A stretch of DNA of 64,000 nucleotides from Ambrosia x helenae (GCA_030844895.1 CM061234.1:15125573-15189572); one strand, 5' to 3'. Positions 11,400-23,759 are shown, counted from the stretch's first letter. The notes: generated by a model not told the origin, from the sequence alone. A program made the numbers and translations.

Positions 11400-13510
11400 A
11401 ACGCATAGCAAAGAGAAAGCAGCGAGGGGAAAAAACTGCAGCAAAAATGCAAAGACAATGCATCCCATTTATAATTTCCATTAAAATAGTGCAGGAGTAT
11501 AGCTAACAACACATTCTTTTATGCAACCGGACCACAAAACGGGTCACAAATATTTGATTACAGAGGGCAGTGGGTAGATATGTTTTGTCATGAGTAAAGG
11601 AACACATGTTGACTTAAAAAGTCTAATATTTGTTTCCCATAGTTGCGCAAACCGTGGCAAACGCCAACCTAACTACACCATTCCATGAAGAAATTTATAC
11701 AAAAAAGTAAACTGCATTATAACACTCCTAAACATGCGAACAAATTAGTTACCAAAGGAAGCACCAGATCACATCGCCATAATAAAATCAACAACGAAGG
11801 CAGCCAACACAATAAACAATCCTGTTAAATTGGTTTTAAAAGGTTAGTTTAAGCCGTCACCGTGTGTTGTTGGTTTGTATATGATATACATATACAATGA
11901 AAAAATAAACAACAATAACCAAAAATATCCGAGAAACCATTTCAGATAGGGAGTCAAAAAGGTTAACAAACACACCTGAAGAACGATGTAGCCGAATGAA
12001 ACCCGAACATCATCTATCAGTTGATCTGTCACGATCAGACAAAAACCTAGGTCTGGCTACGCGAAACCGGTACCTCTATCAGCAGAACCCCATTTTTAGT
12101 TATGGAATGCAACATGGAAGACCGGCAAGCCTCCTGGCGACGCGTAGGGCATGACAGGGCAATGAAGACCCACCTAATGATGAGGAAGTTGAGGCTCCAG
12201 TTCCAACACGCCTACGCTTAGAACGTGCTTCCTAAAAGCGTACAGATGTATGAAAAGCAACGCAAAGGTTATTGCTAATGAAGCGAGAAAACATCGGACA
12301 ACACATTTATTAACCTACGAACTCTGAAACGTGAGGCATAAAATATAGCACAAAGTGTAACGAAAGCATAAGTACAACAATAATATAAAAACTTCACACT
12401 GACAAAAAGAAAGCTGGTTATTTTCCATACAGATTACCAATATAGGTTTATCAAGATATAAGAAGGTAACAATTTCCAATTCCAAAAGTTATTTATGCAT
12501 CCTGCGACAAACAATTACCCAAACATTTACAATCTCGAGCAAAAAGATTGAAGCCAACAAATACTAAGATGAAACCTGCATACCATAATCACATCTCGAA
12601 AATTCAGAAATTGTAAAAAAAAAAAACAGAACAGGCGACAAACAAATCACCAAACATTTACAATATAAATCCAAAAGATTAAAGCCACATAACATAATCA
12701 CATATCAAGAAATACTATGATTAGAGCCGCACATATCAACAACTCATAAACCTACATAAGATAATCACAATTCCACAATAAGAAGCTAGCTGTAAGAATC
12801 AAAATTTCAGCAGCCAGGAGCACAAAAAAAACAACCGAGGTGTAAGCATTCAGTCGAGCAACTGGCGTGCATACAAGTTTCAAGGAAAAAGAGAAACAAA
12901 GTATGAGATTCGAGCAAAGCCTGTGAGCATAAGAAGAGTATATACCAAAGCCAATGATGAAAGATAGGAAACTAATTAGAAAGCTTGGGAAAAAAAAGAG
13001 AGCCAAAGATTCAGTGACCGAAAAAGAAGAAGAAGAAGCTGAGAAAAATAAAGGAGAGGCAAAGATGCAGGGAACGATTAGGTAGATGTAGGGGACGATT
13101 AGGTGCCACATGATGAAAGGTAGGGCAAGTGGCAGAAGAAAAAAAAAACAAATGGGAAACACAGTGGACGAGTATCGAACACCCAGACAGCCATATAAGA
13201 AACCTAAAGACAAACCACCATGCCAAAGCAACATATATTCGCAAATCCGACTCACAATCCATATATACACATAAAACATTTCAGGAAGAATCAGAGTTAC
13301 TGTTCAAAGAGCAGACCTATAAATAGTAGTTAATTATTACATTATTACAATTTAAAATTCCCTCATATGCCTACACACAGTACCAAGATATACAAATTAC
13401 AAGTGGATATTGCCTTAATTTAAAAAACCGGTTTCTAACTTTATTGATCTGTTGAAGATTGAGTATCCTGTTTTTTAAACGATGGAATGAAGCATACTAT
13501 ATTCAAATCT
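11400..13510. other. Gene-poor stretch, nothing recognised
   Basis: ORFs in this stretch, including a 175-codon hydrophobic minus-strand frame at 12752-13279, have biased composition and no motif. A short stretch at 12140-12240 encodes an acidic peptide (NEDPPNDEEVEAPVP) in one plus frame but is open only briefly. Confidence 0.4.
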
Positions 13511-13851
13511 CTAAGACATGGTGTAATGGAGCGCCATGCAGCGTGAAGGCAAACATAGCGCCCCCCACACCGGTATAGGGGAGTGCCATCTCTTTCAAAC
13601 AGCTCCGAGCGTTATGTTTATAACGCTGTGTAACAAAACCATCAACCAATAATATGTTACAACTCACTCCTCCAACCTTTGCAACGGTCATCAGGTTTTG
13701 TTTTGTTTTGTTTTTTTAATAATAGCGCCCCATTTTCCCCTCCCATTACACCCCATTTTAAATTAACGACCCATGCTAACTCAGCTGCCACGTGGACCAA
13801 TCAAATAGGGGGACCTTAAGTTTTTTCCCCCTCCACTACACATGGTCTAAG
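13511..13851. mobile_element. TIR element (MITE)
   Basis: Left end CTAAGACATGGTGTAATGGAG pairs with right end CTCCACTACACATGGTCTAAG. Internal words GGAGCGCCATG and TGGCACTCCCC also pair. The element is 341 bp and non-coding. The target duplication is unclear, so the superfamily is not assigned. Confidence 0.65.
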
Positions 13852-14429
13852 GGTGAAGTTATTCTATACAATGTAACAAAACTGAGAAGAGTGATAAGGA
13901 TACAAAAAATGATTTATTAGATATATCCTCGTATTTAAAACTTTATTTACATATTTACCCAACCCAAAAATTAAATTACATATTTTCCATTGTTTAAGGA
14001 AATGACAAATTTACCCTTTTAAACATAAAAAGGTAAACTTAAGTTTTCATTCTAGCTTCTTTCCTTCCTTTATCTTGGCGACTGTCAAATCCTAGCCGGA
14101 AACCACAACCGGATCCTATCCTTTTAAACATAAATGGTGCACTATTATAGATCTTGTCAAAAATCGATTTAGATGAAATATTAGTCAAAATGTTCATTTG
14201 TAAACTTTGAAATCCTCCCTTCTCCGTTCGATAAACATATTCAATTATTGACTCTGCAAGTTTTCCATGAAATTGCAAATTGAAATATGACCTACAATTA
14301 AATGGGCTTCTTGGGAAATATAAAATAGCCTGTTAGGAATAACTTGTTATATCAGTTCTCGTTGCAGATGTTAATCGTAGACGAAGGTTCATTGTTGTCG
14401 CTGGTGAAGGATAGGATGCAAACTTCTTA

Positions 14430-14940
14430 GGGCATGTTTGGTAGCCTCTTAAGAGCATTCACGGTAGCTTCCCCATTCCCCATTTACTCACAACCAATCA
14501 TAACCACATATTACATTAAAAATCATTACAGTTTCTCTCTCTTTCACTCACAACCACTTTCAACGAATATTAAAAAATAAATATAGTTTTCAGTTTTCCC
14601 CAAAAGATTCCCAAATAACCTCAAATATACCAATCAACAGTAGATTCCCTATTTTTCTTCATCACAAAACCTCAAAACCACCCCATATAATTTGGGGGCT
14701 ACTCTCACATAAAAATGGGGGAGCTACTGTGAATGCTCTAATGAGGCTATGAACCATTCAGCTCTGAATGGTTCAACATTCAGACGGTTTGTTTCAACCT
14801 AAAAAAGACTCTGAATGGAATGTTTAAGAGCTGAATCATTCAGACTTGGTGCATAGCTGAACCATTCATCACTTAATCATTAAGAGCCTCTTAACAATTC
14901 AGACCTTTTAATGATTAACACTTAATCAACCAGACAACCC
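14430..14940. mobile_element. TIR element nested in the Mutator-like element
   Basis: Left end GGGCATGTTTGGTAGCC pairs imperfectly with right end CAACCAGACAACCC. The inside is full of TGAATGGTTCA/CATTCAGA words in both orientations, so much of it can fold on itself. The pattern is hAT-like, but I could not find an 8-bp duplication. It is interrupted by the MITE at 14453-14738. Confidence 0.55.
14453..14738. mobile_element. Harbinger/Tourist-type MITE, TAA duplication
   Basis: GAGCATTCACGGTAGCTTCC at the left pairs with GGGGAGCTACTGTGAATGCTC at the right apart from one or two bases. TAA flanks both sides (14450-14452 and 14739-14741). A 3-bp TWA duplication with TIRs of this length is the PIF/Harbinger pattern. 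The element is 286 bp and non-coding. Confidence 0.8.
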
Positions 14941-15138
14941 ATTAGCTTTTCTTATGTTTAAAAGGCTTTAAAAAAGATTTGTATGGTTTAATAAAGAAAA
15001 GGGTAAAACAGTCATTCTCTAATTCATTTTTAATGAGATGGGTATACTTGATATTTTTAATTTTTAGTAAGGGGAAATATGTAATTTAATTTTTTGCTTG
15101 GGTAAATATGTAATTTATGGAGTTTGTAGGGGGATATA

Positions 15139-15749
15139 TGTTGGGTCCATATTAGTGAGACTGACGCTATCAAATACATATTGGTGATCCATATAGGTGT
15201 TTTACTATTTAGGACCGAGAACACTTGGGTTCTCGGTTATTTAAGGTGTTTAGGTCGAGAACTAATTAGTTCTCAGTTATTAGTTCTCAGTTAGTATACA
15301 ACAACACAACAACACCGAACCCAGGAAATCCCACTAATAGCAACGCTATTCGTAGGGTCTGGGGAGGGTAGGATGTAGGCAAACCTTACCCCTATCTTTA
15401 GAGATAGAGAGGCTGCTTCCAGAGAGACCCCCGGCTCAACAAAACAAAATGCACACTGTATATTAGTTCTCAGTTAGTATGTTGGGCTTTATTCTTGTGG
15501 GTTGGACTGTGGGACTGTTAAGGCTATGTGAGCCCAAGTCCTACGTATAAAAGGTGTTTTATTGGTTCATTTGTAACTAGCGGTTTTACATTTTCTAATA
15601 AAACACTCTCTAGTATCAGACGAATCCTTTAGAGATCGTATGCTATTGAGGTTTTTAATCAATCGTTTATTGTGTTATTGAATCATATAATCACTAGATT
15701 CCGCCTACTGATTATATTACTTGATATCTTTGTTAATTCGGGACTTACA
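15139..15749 (+). mobile_element. Solo LTR with ATATA target duplication
   Basis: Starts TGTTGGGTCC and ends GGGACTTACA (TG...CA). It is flanked by ATATA at 15134-15138 and 15750-15754. A TATA-like GTATAAAAGG lies near 15545, with CACTCTCTAGTATCAGA downstream, as in a U3-R-U5 layout. No internal region is present, so I infer an LTR left by unequal recombination. TGTTGGGTCC-type starts are common in Ty1/copia LTRs. A SINE lies inside. Confidence 0.75.
15298..15460 (+). mobile_element. Au-like (Angio-domain) SINE inside the solo LTR
   Basis: Contains the conserved block GGGTCTGGGGAGGGTAGGAT, then GCAAACCTTACCCCTA, AGAGGCTGCTTCCAGAGAG and CCCGGCTC, typical of the plant SINE group with a shared 3' Angio-domain. 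The copy is flanked by a perfect 20-bp direct repeat (15278-15297 and 15461-15480) beginning TATTAGTTCTC and ending CAGTTAGTAT. Related copies are at 36620-36740 (minus) and 41150-41290. Confidence 0.85.
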
Positions 15750-16099
15750 ATATATGTAATTGCCCCTACAAAAAACACAATAAATCATGAAATATGACAC
15801 AATGAGTCACAAAATATAACATAGTGCCGAAAAATATAACACAATGCTGAAGAAAAAAGACACAATGAATTGAAAAAATGACACAATTATGAAAATAAGA
15901 AACAGACACAATGCTACATAAAAGACACAATGATATAACGTATATTCTAAAAACTATAAGCTAAAACCCCAAAAAACGAAGACCTAAAACCTAACATCGT
16001 AGGGTTCGATGAGACGTTTCCAATATATGCCACTTGAATGAGTTAAATCGGAGTCCGTTTGATACTCTTCCTACGATTTCCTATTTTTCTTTCACTGTG

Positions 16100-17109
16100 T
16101 ATTTGATCCTACACATCTTAATTTAGAATATACTACTTAATTTAGGAATAGTCAAATCACTCAATGCTCGTCGCTCGCTCGAAAAACGCTCTTTCGATTT
16201 TCGGACTTGTAGTAAATGAGTCAACTGCGAAAAAGGTTCGCTCGGTACGGTTCAGTTTGCCTAGAACTAATTCATAGTAATTTATTATGTATAATTATAC
16301 TTACACAGAAATTACAATAATACTTATAGTTTTTATGCATTTTATTGGATTTGGCTTAATATATGCAAATATACAATTTAGTACAATCAACTCAACCTAA
16401 GCCTCATTCATGGACAATCGGACCTCACGGTTAGTGCCATCTTCGGACAGTCAGCTTAGTCGTCACCTGACAACGACATTAAAGAAAACATCCAAAATTT
16501 ATGGTTGTCCAAATAATTCGTTGCTCGCCGCTCGCTCAAAAAAAAAAAATACACTCTCAAAAAATGCTTGCTCGGTTTTCAATTCGGTTCGATTTGTGAA
16601 CAAGCAAATGTCCGCTCAGTTCGACTCATTAACATGTAATAACAGCCTACTTATAGCAATAATGTGAGTGTTCAGGTTTAAATAAAGTTGCGACATTGTG
16701 TTTTCAGTTTTGTAATGTTACTTTTGAAAAAGTTTTTGCAATGTTTTGACATTTGAAAGTTCAACGAGATCATAAATCTAACTACTTGATGAAATATAAA
16801 ATGGAGTATCAACAACTATGATATTTTTAGCTTGAGACTTTTAACTTTTCTTTTCTTTTCTTTTCTTTCTTTCTTATTTATTTATTTGCCAAAAATGAAC
16901 TAAAAGGTTGAATTTGAGATTCGATAGAGACTTCCATAATGAACAACTCATGTTCAATGTTTGCTTTATTAATTTTTTTCTCGTGAGTTGAATGAATATA
17001 TCACCAACTTTTATTACTAAGTATTATAAGTGGATTTATTATCTAAACATTAGTAACCATAGAATGACAGTTTTTTCTTCTTATACTTGAGTAACCAATT
17101 TTAAAATTA
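16100..17109. other. Repeat-derived, no gene
   Basis: Two stretches (16165-16260 and 16510-16625) share GCTCG(T/C)CGCTCGCTC and TTCGGTTCG-type words and look like parts of one worn element. Between and after them I see nothing but AT-rich sequence. Confidence 0.4.
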
Positions 17110-18003
17110 CTAGTGGGGAATCCGCGCGTTGCGGCGGAGCCAGCAATACTGGGCAGGAACAATTCAAACCTTAAAACGATAACTATCGGCCTGGTACAAC
17201 TCAAACATTTGGCTGCTACAAATCAAATTATGGAATAAATTTTAAGTTTTATTTGTAAACATCCATATATACAAAAAGATATTTTTATTAACCACTAAAA
17301 ATCAAACCTGTGTAAAAAGACTTTATCATTTCATGAAGTTAATCTCCAGGTTTGAAGAAACGGTATAAGGTACAAGTACACTTAAACTCAGTTACCCAAT
17401 ACAATGATCTCCAACAAGCAAGGAATTAGTGCTAACATGAAGAAATCCTAAATGTCTATCTGTGTCTCCCTGTATTATCAAAATTACACTTGTGTGACAC
17501 ATCTTAAATTTGATATAAAAAAACTTAAAGATCCAACCTTCTGATAATTTCCATGGGTGATAAAAGATGGATCGCCATTTAGTCTCCCGTTTTAGTCATG
17601 TACATGGCACATTCAAATTACCCTTAAACATCCAAAGTTAGAATATGTTATAAGGAACAGAGTCTTGCATATTTTTATACATTGATCTTTCCCTCCATAC
17701 ATCAAAATGGTCTTTGTATATTAATCTTAGTATCTCATAGAAAAATCATACCTCAACATTGGAATCTTAGTTCTTGGCATCAACAACTAACTGCTTCCAA
17801 ATAGTGCAAATTCTTATTTATCTTAACTCCCTTTCTCAACTCCCTCTTCAGGCAACGACACGAGTGTCTGAGCACGTTTTTTGTAGATCTCCACTTGCAT
17901 CAAACTCCTGGACCTGATAAAAAAGAATCACAAAATAACCTTTATGTTTGAGGGCCAAAAAGATTAGCAACAAATATTACAAAATAGCCTTCTTGCAAAA
18001 AAT

Positions 18004-18007
18004 AAAA

Positions 18008-18041
<34 letters not shown>

Positions 18042-18043
18042 TC
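18004..18043. repeat. (AAT)n microsatellite
   Basis: A run of about thirteen AAT units inside the Helitron. Confidence 0.95.
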
Positions 18044-18470
18044 AAAACCTTAGTCTCCCCCCAAATGCAATTTTAGTAAACGAAGCCTCCTAAATCGTTT
18101 GATTCGGTATTATTGCAATATTATTAAAACGATGTATTTTTTTATACTTGACAGTTGACACAAACTCTTTTGATGGCATGTTAAGGTGGAACCTGATTTA
18201 TAGTGACAAATGGCTTGCCAAAGAAACATAATTTACACCTCTTTGAAAATTTTATTGTGGGTTTAAGGAATGAAGAAAGGTATATGAAGAGGCCAACAAT
18301 TGAATTGCATGGTAGGGTAATTGAATGTGGCATTCATTCCCATTAGTAATGAACTAATGAATGACGGTAGATGGTAACCGGCGACGATCATGAATGTTCA
18401 GTCTTAAAAGAATACAGAGAGGTGCGTGCCCTTTTCAATATGACTTTAACACTCTCTAATCTCTTTGTTT

Positions 18471-18604
18471 ATGATTAAAAGTCCAATTTACCCCTATCAA
18501 AATGCATCAACTATTTGTACTTTAAGCAATTACACTTATGATTAAAAGTCCAATTTACCCCTATCAAAATGCATCAACTATTTGTACTTTAAGCAATTAC
18601 ACTT
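18471..18604. repeat. Perfect 67-bp tandem duplication
   Basis: Two adjacent, identical units start ATGATTAAAAGTCCAATTTA and end GCAATTACACTT. Identity suggests a recent duplication within the Helitron. Confidence 0.95.
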
Positions 18605-18660
18605 GTAATTACTTAAATTTATCTGGTATCCCCCTCTCATGCTTTATTATATAGTATAGA

Positions 18661-19706
18661 TATAGATAACCAAATTTACTAACATACATAAAAATGATGC
18701 ATAACTAATTGTTTGAACTTTTGTATTTACGATTTCAAGATTTTAAATCCTACTACGATTGTAGACTTGACAATACTTATGCAAGAACAATGGTGTTAAC
18801 ATTTATATATATTAGTTCGACTTAATCCATCCATGTTTTCAAGTGATTAGGGCACAAGCCACAAGTATCATTGAACGTGATCTTATATGCCTTGAAAAAG
18901 TTGTGAAATGTAACCCATCACAACATATGTTAAAATAGGGATGGAATCAATACTGAATTGGTACCGTACTACATATTACTAGTACTGAACTTTAGATAAA
19001 CCAAAACTGAATATCGTACCTTATATGTTTGGTTGGTATTAATATGGTACAATACCATTAAAGTCTTGAACCGGTACCGTGCTACATAGTACAAATACCG
19101 AAATTAAACTAAATTCAAAACTAAATACCGTACCATATATGTTTAGTTGGTACAGTATGGCACGACATGGTACGTTATCGGTATGGGTATTCTGTACGGG
19201 TATTCGTTACGAAATTTCTCATTGTAGAGCTTGTGAGCCCCAAAAGTGAAACCCGTTTTTTTATTTCCTAATATCTGAAAATTTAGTCAATTAAGTATGG
19301 AGTTTTGGAATATGGTTAAAAAGAACATCAAACTTAGTAGTTTCTCAATATTTTTGTACACATTTAAATACAAGAAATTTCTTAATTATGATCGGATGAA
19401 ATCACAAAAACTTTAGTCGACAAATTACATTATAATAGCGATAAAAATAATGTGTATATAACCTTTTAATGGTTTTAAGTTTATACATATCATTTTATAC
19501 GTTTTTAGTTTTTTTATATTGTTATGAGTTCGTTTATTTTTATTATACCGTTTTTTACTTTTTATAGAATTGTCAACTTATTGAATTAAAAACTTTCAGT
19601 TTTTAATCAATCATAAAAATCACTAAAATGTTGAGTTTAATAAAAACAAATCTTGTAATATGACTGATGACAGGATGAAATCATAAAAACATCAATTGAC
19701 AAATTA
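18661..19706. other. AT-rich repeat debris, no gene
   Basis: 18955-19200 holds two diverged units with GGTACCGT(A/G)CTACATA and TATATGTTTGGTTGGTA words. 19420-19450 resembles the LINE target region at 19700-19725 (GACAAATTA, then AATAGCGAT). Confidence 0.45.
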
Positions 19707-19721
19707 GAATATAATAGTGAT

Positions 19722-21973
19722 TATAGGCCAAAACGCAGACACATTATCCTTATTGCTAAAACGAAGACACCGGTGGGGTTGCGTGATTATCGGCCAATAA
19801 AAGGTTATAAGCAAAATTCTTTCCAAGGTATTGGCTTCCAGGATGAAGAATGTTATTGGACATGTCATTTCAGAGACTCAATTCGCGTTTCTGAAGGACC
19901 GGTTCATTTTGGATGGGCCTTTAGTTCTTAATGAAATAATTGGTTGGCTAAAAAAAACGAAAGCAAGCCTTTTTAATGAAGATAGATTTCGAAAAGGCGT
20001 ATGATAACGTTAGTTGGGAATTCTTGCTTGCTTTAATGGGGCAAATGAGGTTCCCACCTAAATGGAGTCTTTGGGTAAAAGGTATCCTCTATTCGGCACG
20101 ATCAGCGGTGTTAGTAAACGGGTCACCCACGTTTGAGTTCCAATGTCAAAAAGGGCTTAGACAAGGCGATCCTTTATCGCCATTTTTGTTTCTTATTGTG
20201 ATGGAGGCGTTGGCTAGGATGGTTTCACAAGCGTGCAAGGTGGGGGTGATAGAAGGAGTTGAGATTGATAAGGAAGGTCCGGTGGTGTCGCATATGCTAT
20301 ACGCGGACGATGCTTTAATTATAGAGAAGTGGAATGAGGATAATGTGAAGAATGTAGATCGTTTGCTTAGGGTCTTTTATATGTGTTCAGGATTAAAGAT
20401 AAATATTCATAAGTCTCAATTATTTGGGTTGGGAGTTATGAAATATGAGGTGAAAAGTATGGCGACTCTCATTGGGTCTAAGGTTGGGACGCTTCCTTTA
20501 GATTATTTGGGGATTAAGGTAGGAGCTAATATGAATCGGGTTTCGAATTGGAGTAGTGTTATTGAAACAATTAAGGGTCGCGACTTCAATCGTGGAAGGC
20601 TAAACTCCTATCTATTGGAGGTAGACTAACATTGATTAAGTCAGTGCTAGCTAGTCTTTCGGTATACTACTTATCGTTATACAAGGCGCCGATAGCGGTT
20701 ATTGAGTTTATTGAAAAAATGATGAGACATTTTCTTTGGTGCGGGTGTAAGGAGGGGCGGGGTTTACATTGGGTGCCATGGGATGTAGTAACAACTCCAA
20801 AGAAAGTAGGGGGTTGGGAATATCTAAAATAGAGGATGTTAACTCGGCTTTACTTGCCAAATGGGCTTGGCGGTTTAAAAATGACATAGATGGATTGTGG
20901 AGGAGGGTCGTCCAATGTATTCATGGTGGACAAAATAGGTGGTCTTTTCTTCATGTCAAGAATGCCGGATGTTGGAAAAAGATTGTTGTCTTCCTGGAAA
21001 AATTGGTATTAAATAGGAAAGAGGTTAAGTATTGGATTAAGGGCAAACTTGGGAATGGGGAAAGCATAAAATTCTGGAAGGATACTTGGTATGGGAGTGT
21101 CCCACTGATGGAGAGATGGCCGGGTTTATACGACAAGGAAGTAAGCCGTAGCTGTGTTGTGAGAGACAGAATACAACCAAATGCTGGGAACTTTTCGGTT
21201 TTGAGTAAAGAATGGAAAGTAGAAACGAACACTGTTGAGTTAATATCGGAAATGCAAGACGTTAATGCTATGTTGACTCAAGTGCGATTTTCAGGAGCCA
21301 AGGATAAGTGGGTATGGGAGGCGGATAGCAGTGGAGTTTTTACAGGCGCAAGTGTTAAGAAGTTGCTGCAATCGGGTCGAAACGTGCAGCGTAATAATGC
21401 AATGCGGTGGGTTTCATGGGTGTTGAGTAAAGTCAATCTTCTTGTGTGGAGAATTAAGATGGAAAGGATCCCGACCCGTTTGGCATTAGTTAAAATAAAA
21501 GTTGATATACAAGACACTTCCTGCCCCTTGTGTGACGCTGATCCAGAATCTGCTGACATCTATTTGTTGACTGTGGCTTTTCGTTTGGAGTGTGGCAATC
21601 GATATGGAGCTGGTGCAGGTTAACGCCAATGGGTTTCTCTATCATTAATAACCTCCTACTGCTGCTGACAAATCAGGGGAGGCAAACCAAATGGTATAAA
21701 AGGATTCTGCAAGGCATTTTGATGGTCGTTTGATGGGCTTTATGGAAAGCAAGAAATAAAAAGTTGTTTGAAGGGTCTTCGACTAGAGTCATAGAGGTGG
21801 TTGCTTTAGTTAAATCGATGTCATTTCTTTGGCCTAAAAATCGCTCTAATTTTAAAATTTTAGATTGGAAGGATTGGTCGGTTTATCCTATGTATATATT
21901 GTAACCCCTTGGTGGCGGCCCTATGTTTAAGGGTCGGCCTTTGTTAATGAAGTTATACGTTCAAAAAAAAAAA
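19722..21973 (+). mobile_element. LINE (L1-type), 5'-truncated
   Basis: The element starts inside ORF2, upstream of the reverse transcriptase core. It runs through RT and a zf-RVT-type C-terminal region, has a short 3' UTR with GGTGGCGGCCCTATGTTTAA, and ends in an A-tail near 21962-21973. It is flanked by a 15-bp duplication with two mismatches, GAATATAATAGTGAT (19707-19721) and GATTATAATAGCGAT (21974-21988). 5' truncation, poly(A) and a long duplication are what target-primed reverse transcription leaves. Confidence 0.9.
19770..21903 (+). pseudogene. LINE ORF2: reverse transcriptase and C-terminal region
   Basis: Frames shift several times. Before 19976 the pieces PVGLRDYRPI and SKVLASRMKNVIG are in different frames. 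19976-20629 carries the RT core: MKIDFEKAYDNVSWEFL, GLRQGDPLSPFLF and the active-site box YADDALI. 20632-20832 and 20769-21623 carry the thumb and the connection region (RHFLWCG, LAKWAWRF, then WRVxxSKVNLLVWRI-like). The last block has Cys residues (CPLCDA) like the zf-RVT domain. The stop of the last piece is near 21903. No endonuclease domain is present. It is not functional. Confidence 0.88.
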
Positions 21974-21999
21974 GATTATAATAGCGATAAAAACAATTT

Positions 22000-22000
22000 G

Positions 22001-22037
<37 letters not shown>
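22000..22037. repeat. (TA)n microsatellite
   Basis: About 18 TA units next to the left end of the TIR element at 22040. Confidence 0.95.
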
Positions 22038-22039
<2 letters not shown>

Positions 22040-23416
22040 TAGGGTTCCTGTACAAAGAGTGTTTTTTTGTGAGAAGGATAAGAAGTGTTTTGGACCATTA
22101 GATCTATGGATGGATGGTTGAGATTAAATGAATGGCAAATCTTTAATTAGTGTTGTAATTAAATTAATTGATTAGATGTTTCAGTGGTATATGAGTAAAA
22201 ACACCATTTCATTAAACCATCTCCACCATTTTCTTCTTCTTTTTCTATAATCATTCATTTATTACTCTCTCTCACGATTTTTTTTCCTGTAGTCATTTTC
22301 TCTTTCTTTCCTTGTTTGTTTCTTTTTCTTTATAGTTTTTAGTCATGATGAGTGGGGTAGATAAAAGAGTTTAAAGGAAGAGTATATACATTGTAAGGAG
22401 TGATGAAAGTGATGTGTATCTGTACTCTTTTATGTTATTAGGAGAAAGAAAAAAGCAAAAACTTTTATCAATTTTGAGTGGAGGTACGTAGTTACAAGTG
22501 TTTAACCATTTCTCTAGTTTCCTACACCATATCAATGTGTTTTATTTTCAAGTCAAGGTGTTTTACGTCTGAAAGGTTTGTATTACAGTATAGTGTTTTA
22601 TATTAAAATACATGTAGGTTGTATTTACTTGATGTATTTTAAGGCAAATACAATGGATAATACGGTGTTCTTAGTGTAAACATGTTATTGACAGTTGTGT
22701 TTTACATAATGTAACATATCCATATCATTATTTTTATTTATTATGATATTATTTGAGGGGTTTTGTTTTATATTCATATCAGTGTGTTTTATCTTCAAAC
22801 TTATGTACATTAGTAAAACACCATGCATATCGATACCACATTTTCTTTCATTAAAAACACCATAGAACGTAGCTTAATTAACAAAATAATCAACATATGT
22901 GTTTCAATAAAACACCAATGTGCATATAAAACCATATTTTGTATCAGTAAAACTTCATACAAAAAAACACAAAGGTGTGTTATACCTTCAGCACTATAGC
23001 ATATTTCGATAAAACACTACAGTATAAAAAAGAAAAAGACATCAAAATAATTTTTTAATCGAGGGTTACCTTGAATCGATTCTAAATCCGTAAAAAAAAA
23101 AAAAACTCAAAAATTGGAATTAGAACGTTGATGATATGCATTAATAAGTTAAAAAAAAAAAAGAAATACATCTCAATAAATTCAAACGAAAATTAAGGGA
23201 TTTGTTTAATTATATGTTTAGTTAAAAGACAAAAATAACCCTGATCTAAGAAAATGATATTGGACCTACCATCCTTATGTAATTTACCCTTTTTTGTCAA
23301 TGAAAATCCAAAACTAGTTATTAATCAAAAATAAAAAATAAAAAAAATTGGACACTTGTAACACCCAGAAGCCTTCTCACCCTTCTTACACATTTTGGCC
23401 TTTGTACAGGAACCTA
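22040..23416. mobile_element. TIR element inserted in (TA)n
   Basis: Left end TAGGGTTCCTGTACAAAG pairs with right end CTTTGTACAGGAACCTA, with one mismatch. Both sides are TA-rich, so the target duplication cannot be read. The 1.38-kb inside is AT-rich and has many AAAACAC/GTGTTTT words but no transposase. The terminal text resembles that of the dispersed repeat at 870. The superfamily is not assigned. Confidence 0.7.
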
Positions 23417-23417
<1 letters not shown>

Positions 23418-23498
<81 letters not shown>

Positions 23499-23499
23499 C
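23418..23499. repeat. (TA)n microsatellite, two blocks
   Basis: Two TA runs separated by a few bases (GGGTA). Together with the run at 22000 they bracket the TIR element. Confidence 0.95.
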
Positions 23500-23701
23500 A
23501 CTGATCATTTTATATGTTTTTAGCTTTACTTTATTTCTTTAGTTACGTCATTCACGCTCATGAATTTTTATTATGACTTATGTATTTTAAGTTTCAAAAT
23601 GTTTCACGTTTTATCCTTTAACCCTAATCAAGTTAATTTTTATCGTTAAGTGGAGGTTAAAATTGTCTATTTATCCATTTATTTAGATTAAACAAAAAAA
23701 G

Positions 23702-23705
<4 letters not shown>

Positions 23706-23759
<54 letters not shown>
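23706..23759. repeat. (TA)n microsatellite
   Basis: About 26 TA units. Confidence 0.95.

Larger units (their letters stand above)
13910..15766. mobile_element. Mutator-like TIR element, host of nested insertions
   Basis: The element is flanked by the 9-bp direct repeat TACAAAAAA (13901-13909 and 15767-15775). Its ends are long inverted repeats that align from the first base for at least 51 bp, sharing ATATATCC and TTACATATTTACCC. The match continues into AAAAGGGTAAA on the inner side. Long TIRs with a 9-bp duplication are the mark of Mutator-like elements. No transposase was seen. A minus-strand ORF of 79 codons at 14039-14278 has no known domain. Without the nested insertions the element would be about 0.7 kb. 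Confidence 0.8.
13855..16087. repeat. Dispersed repeat, copy 2, split by an insertion
   Basis: 13855-13909 matches the first part of copy 1 (870-1198) and 15767-16087 matches the rest. The break falls at TACAAAAAA, which is present once in copy 1 and twice here, at the two edges of the 1.86-kb insertion 13910-15766. Confidence 0.8.
17110..18660 (-). mobile_element. Non-autonomous Helitron, both ends visible
   Basis: On the minus strand it begins TCTATACTATATAATAAAGC (18660) after an A and ends at CTAG (17110-17113) before a T. A GC hairpin with the CGCAACGCGCGG word lies just upstream of the 3' end. A|TC...CTAG|T with a 3' hairpin is diagnostic of Helitrons, and TCTATACTA is a common 5' end in plants. 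No Rep/helicase is present. A short minus-strand frame near 17830-17905 (MQVEIYKKRAQTLVSLPEEG) could be a captured exon but is not recognised. Confidence 0.85.

Noticed and set aside
12752..13279. 175-codon minus-strand ORF with many hydrophobic residues
   Set aside because: The complement is an A/G-rich stretch, which yields Phe/Ser/Leu-rich nonsense. No domain and no supporting context.
14039..14278. 79-codon ORF in the Mutator-like element as a transposase piece
   Set aside because: No DDE or SWIM-type motif; not recognised.
20951..21559. Antisense ORFs of 93 codons over the LINE
   Set aside because: They are shadows of the LINE ORF2 frame on the other strand.
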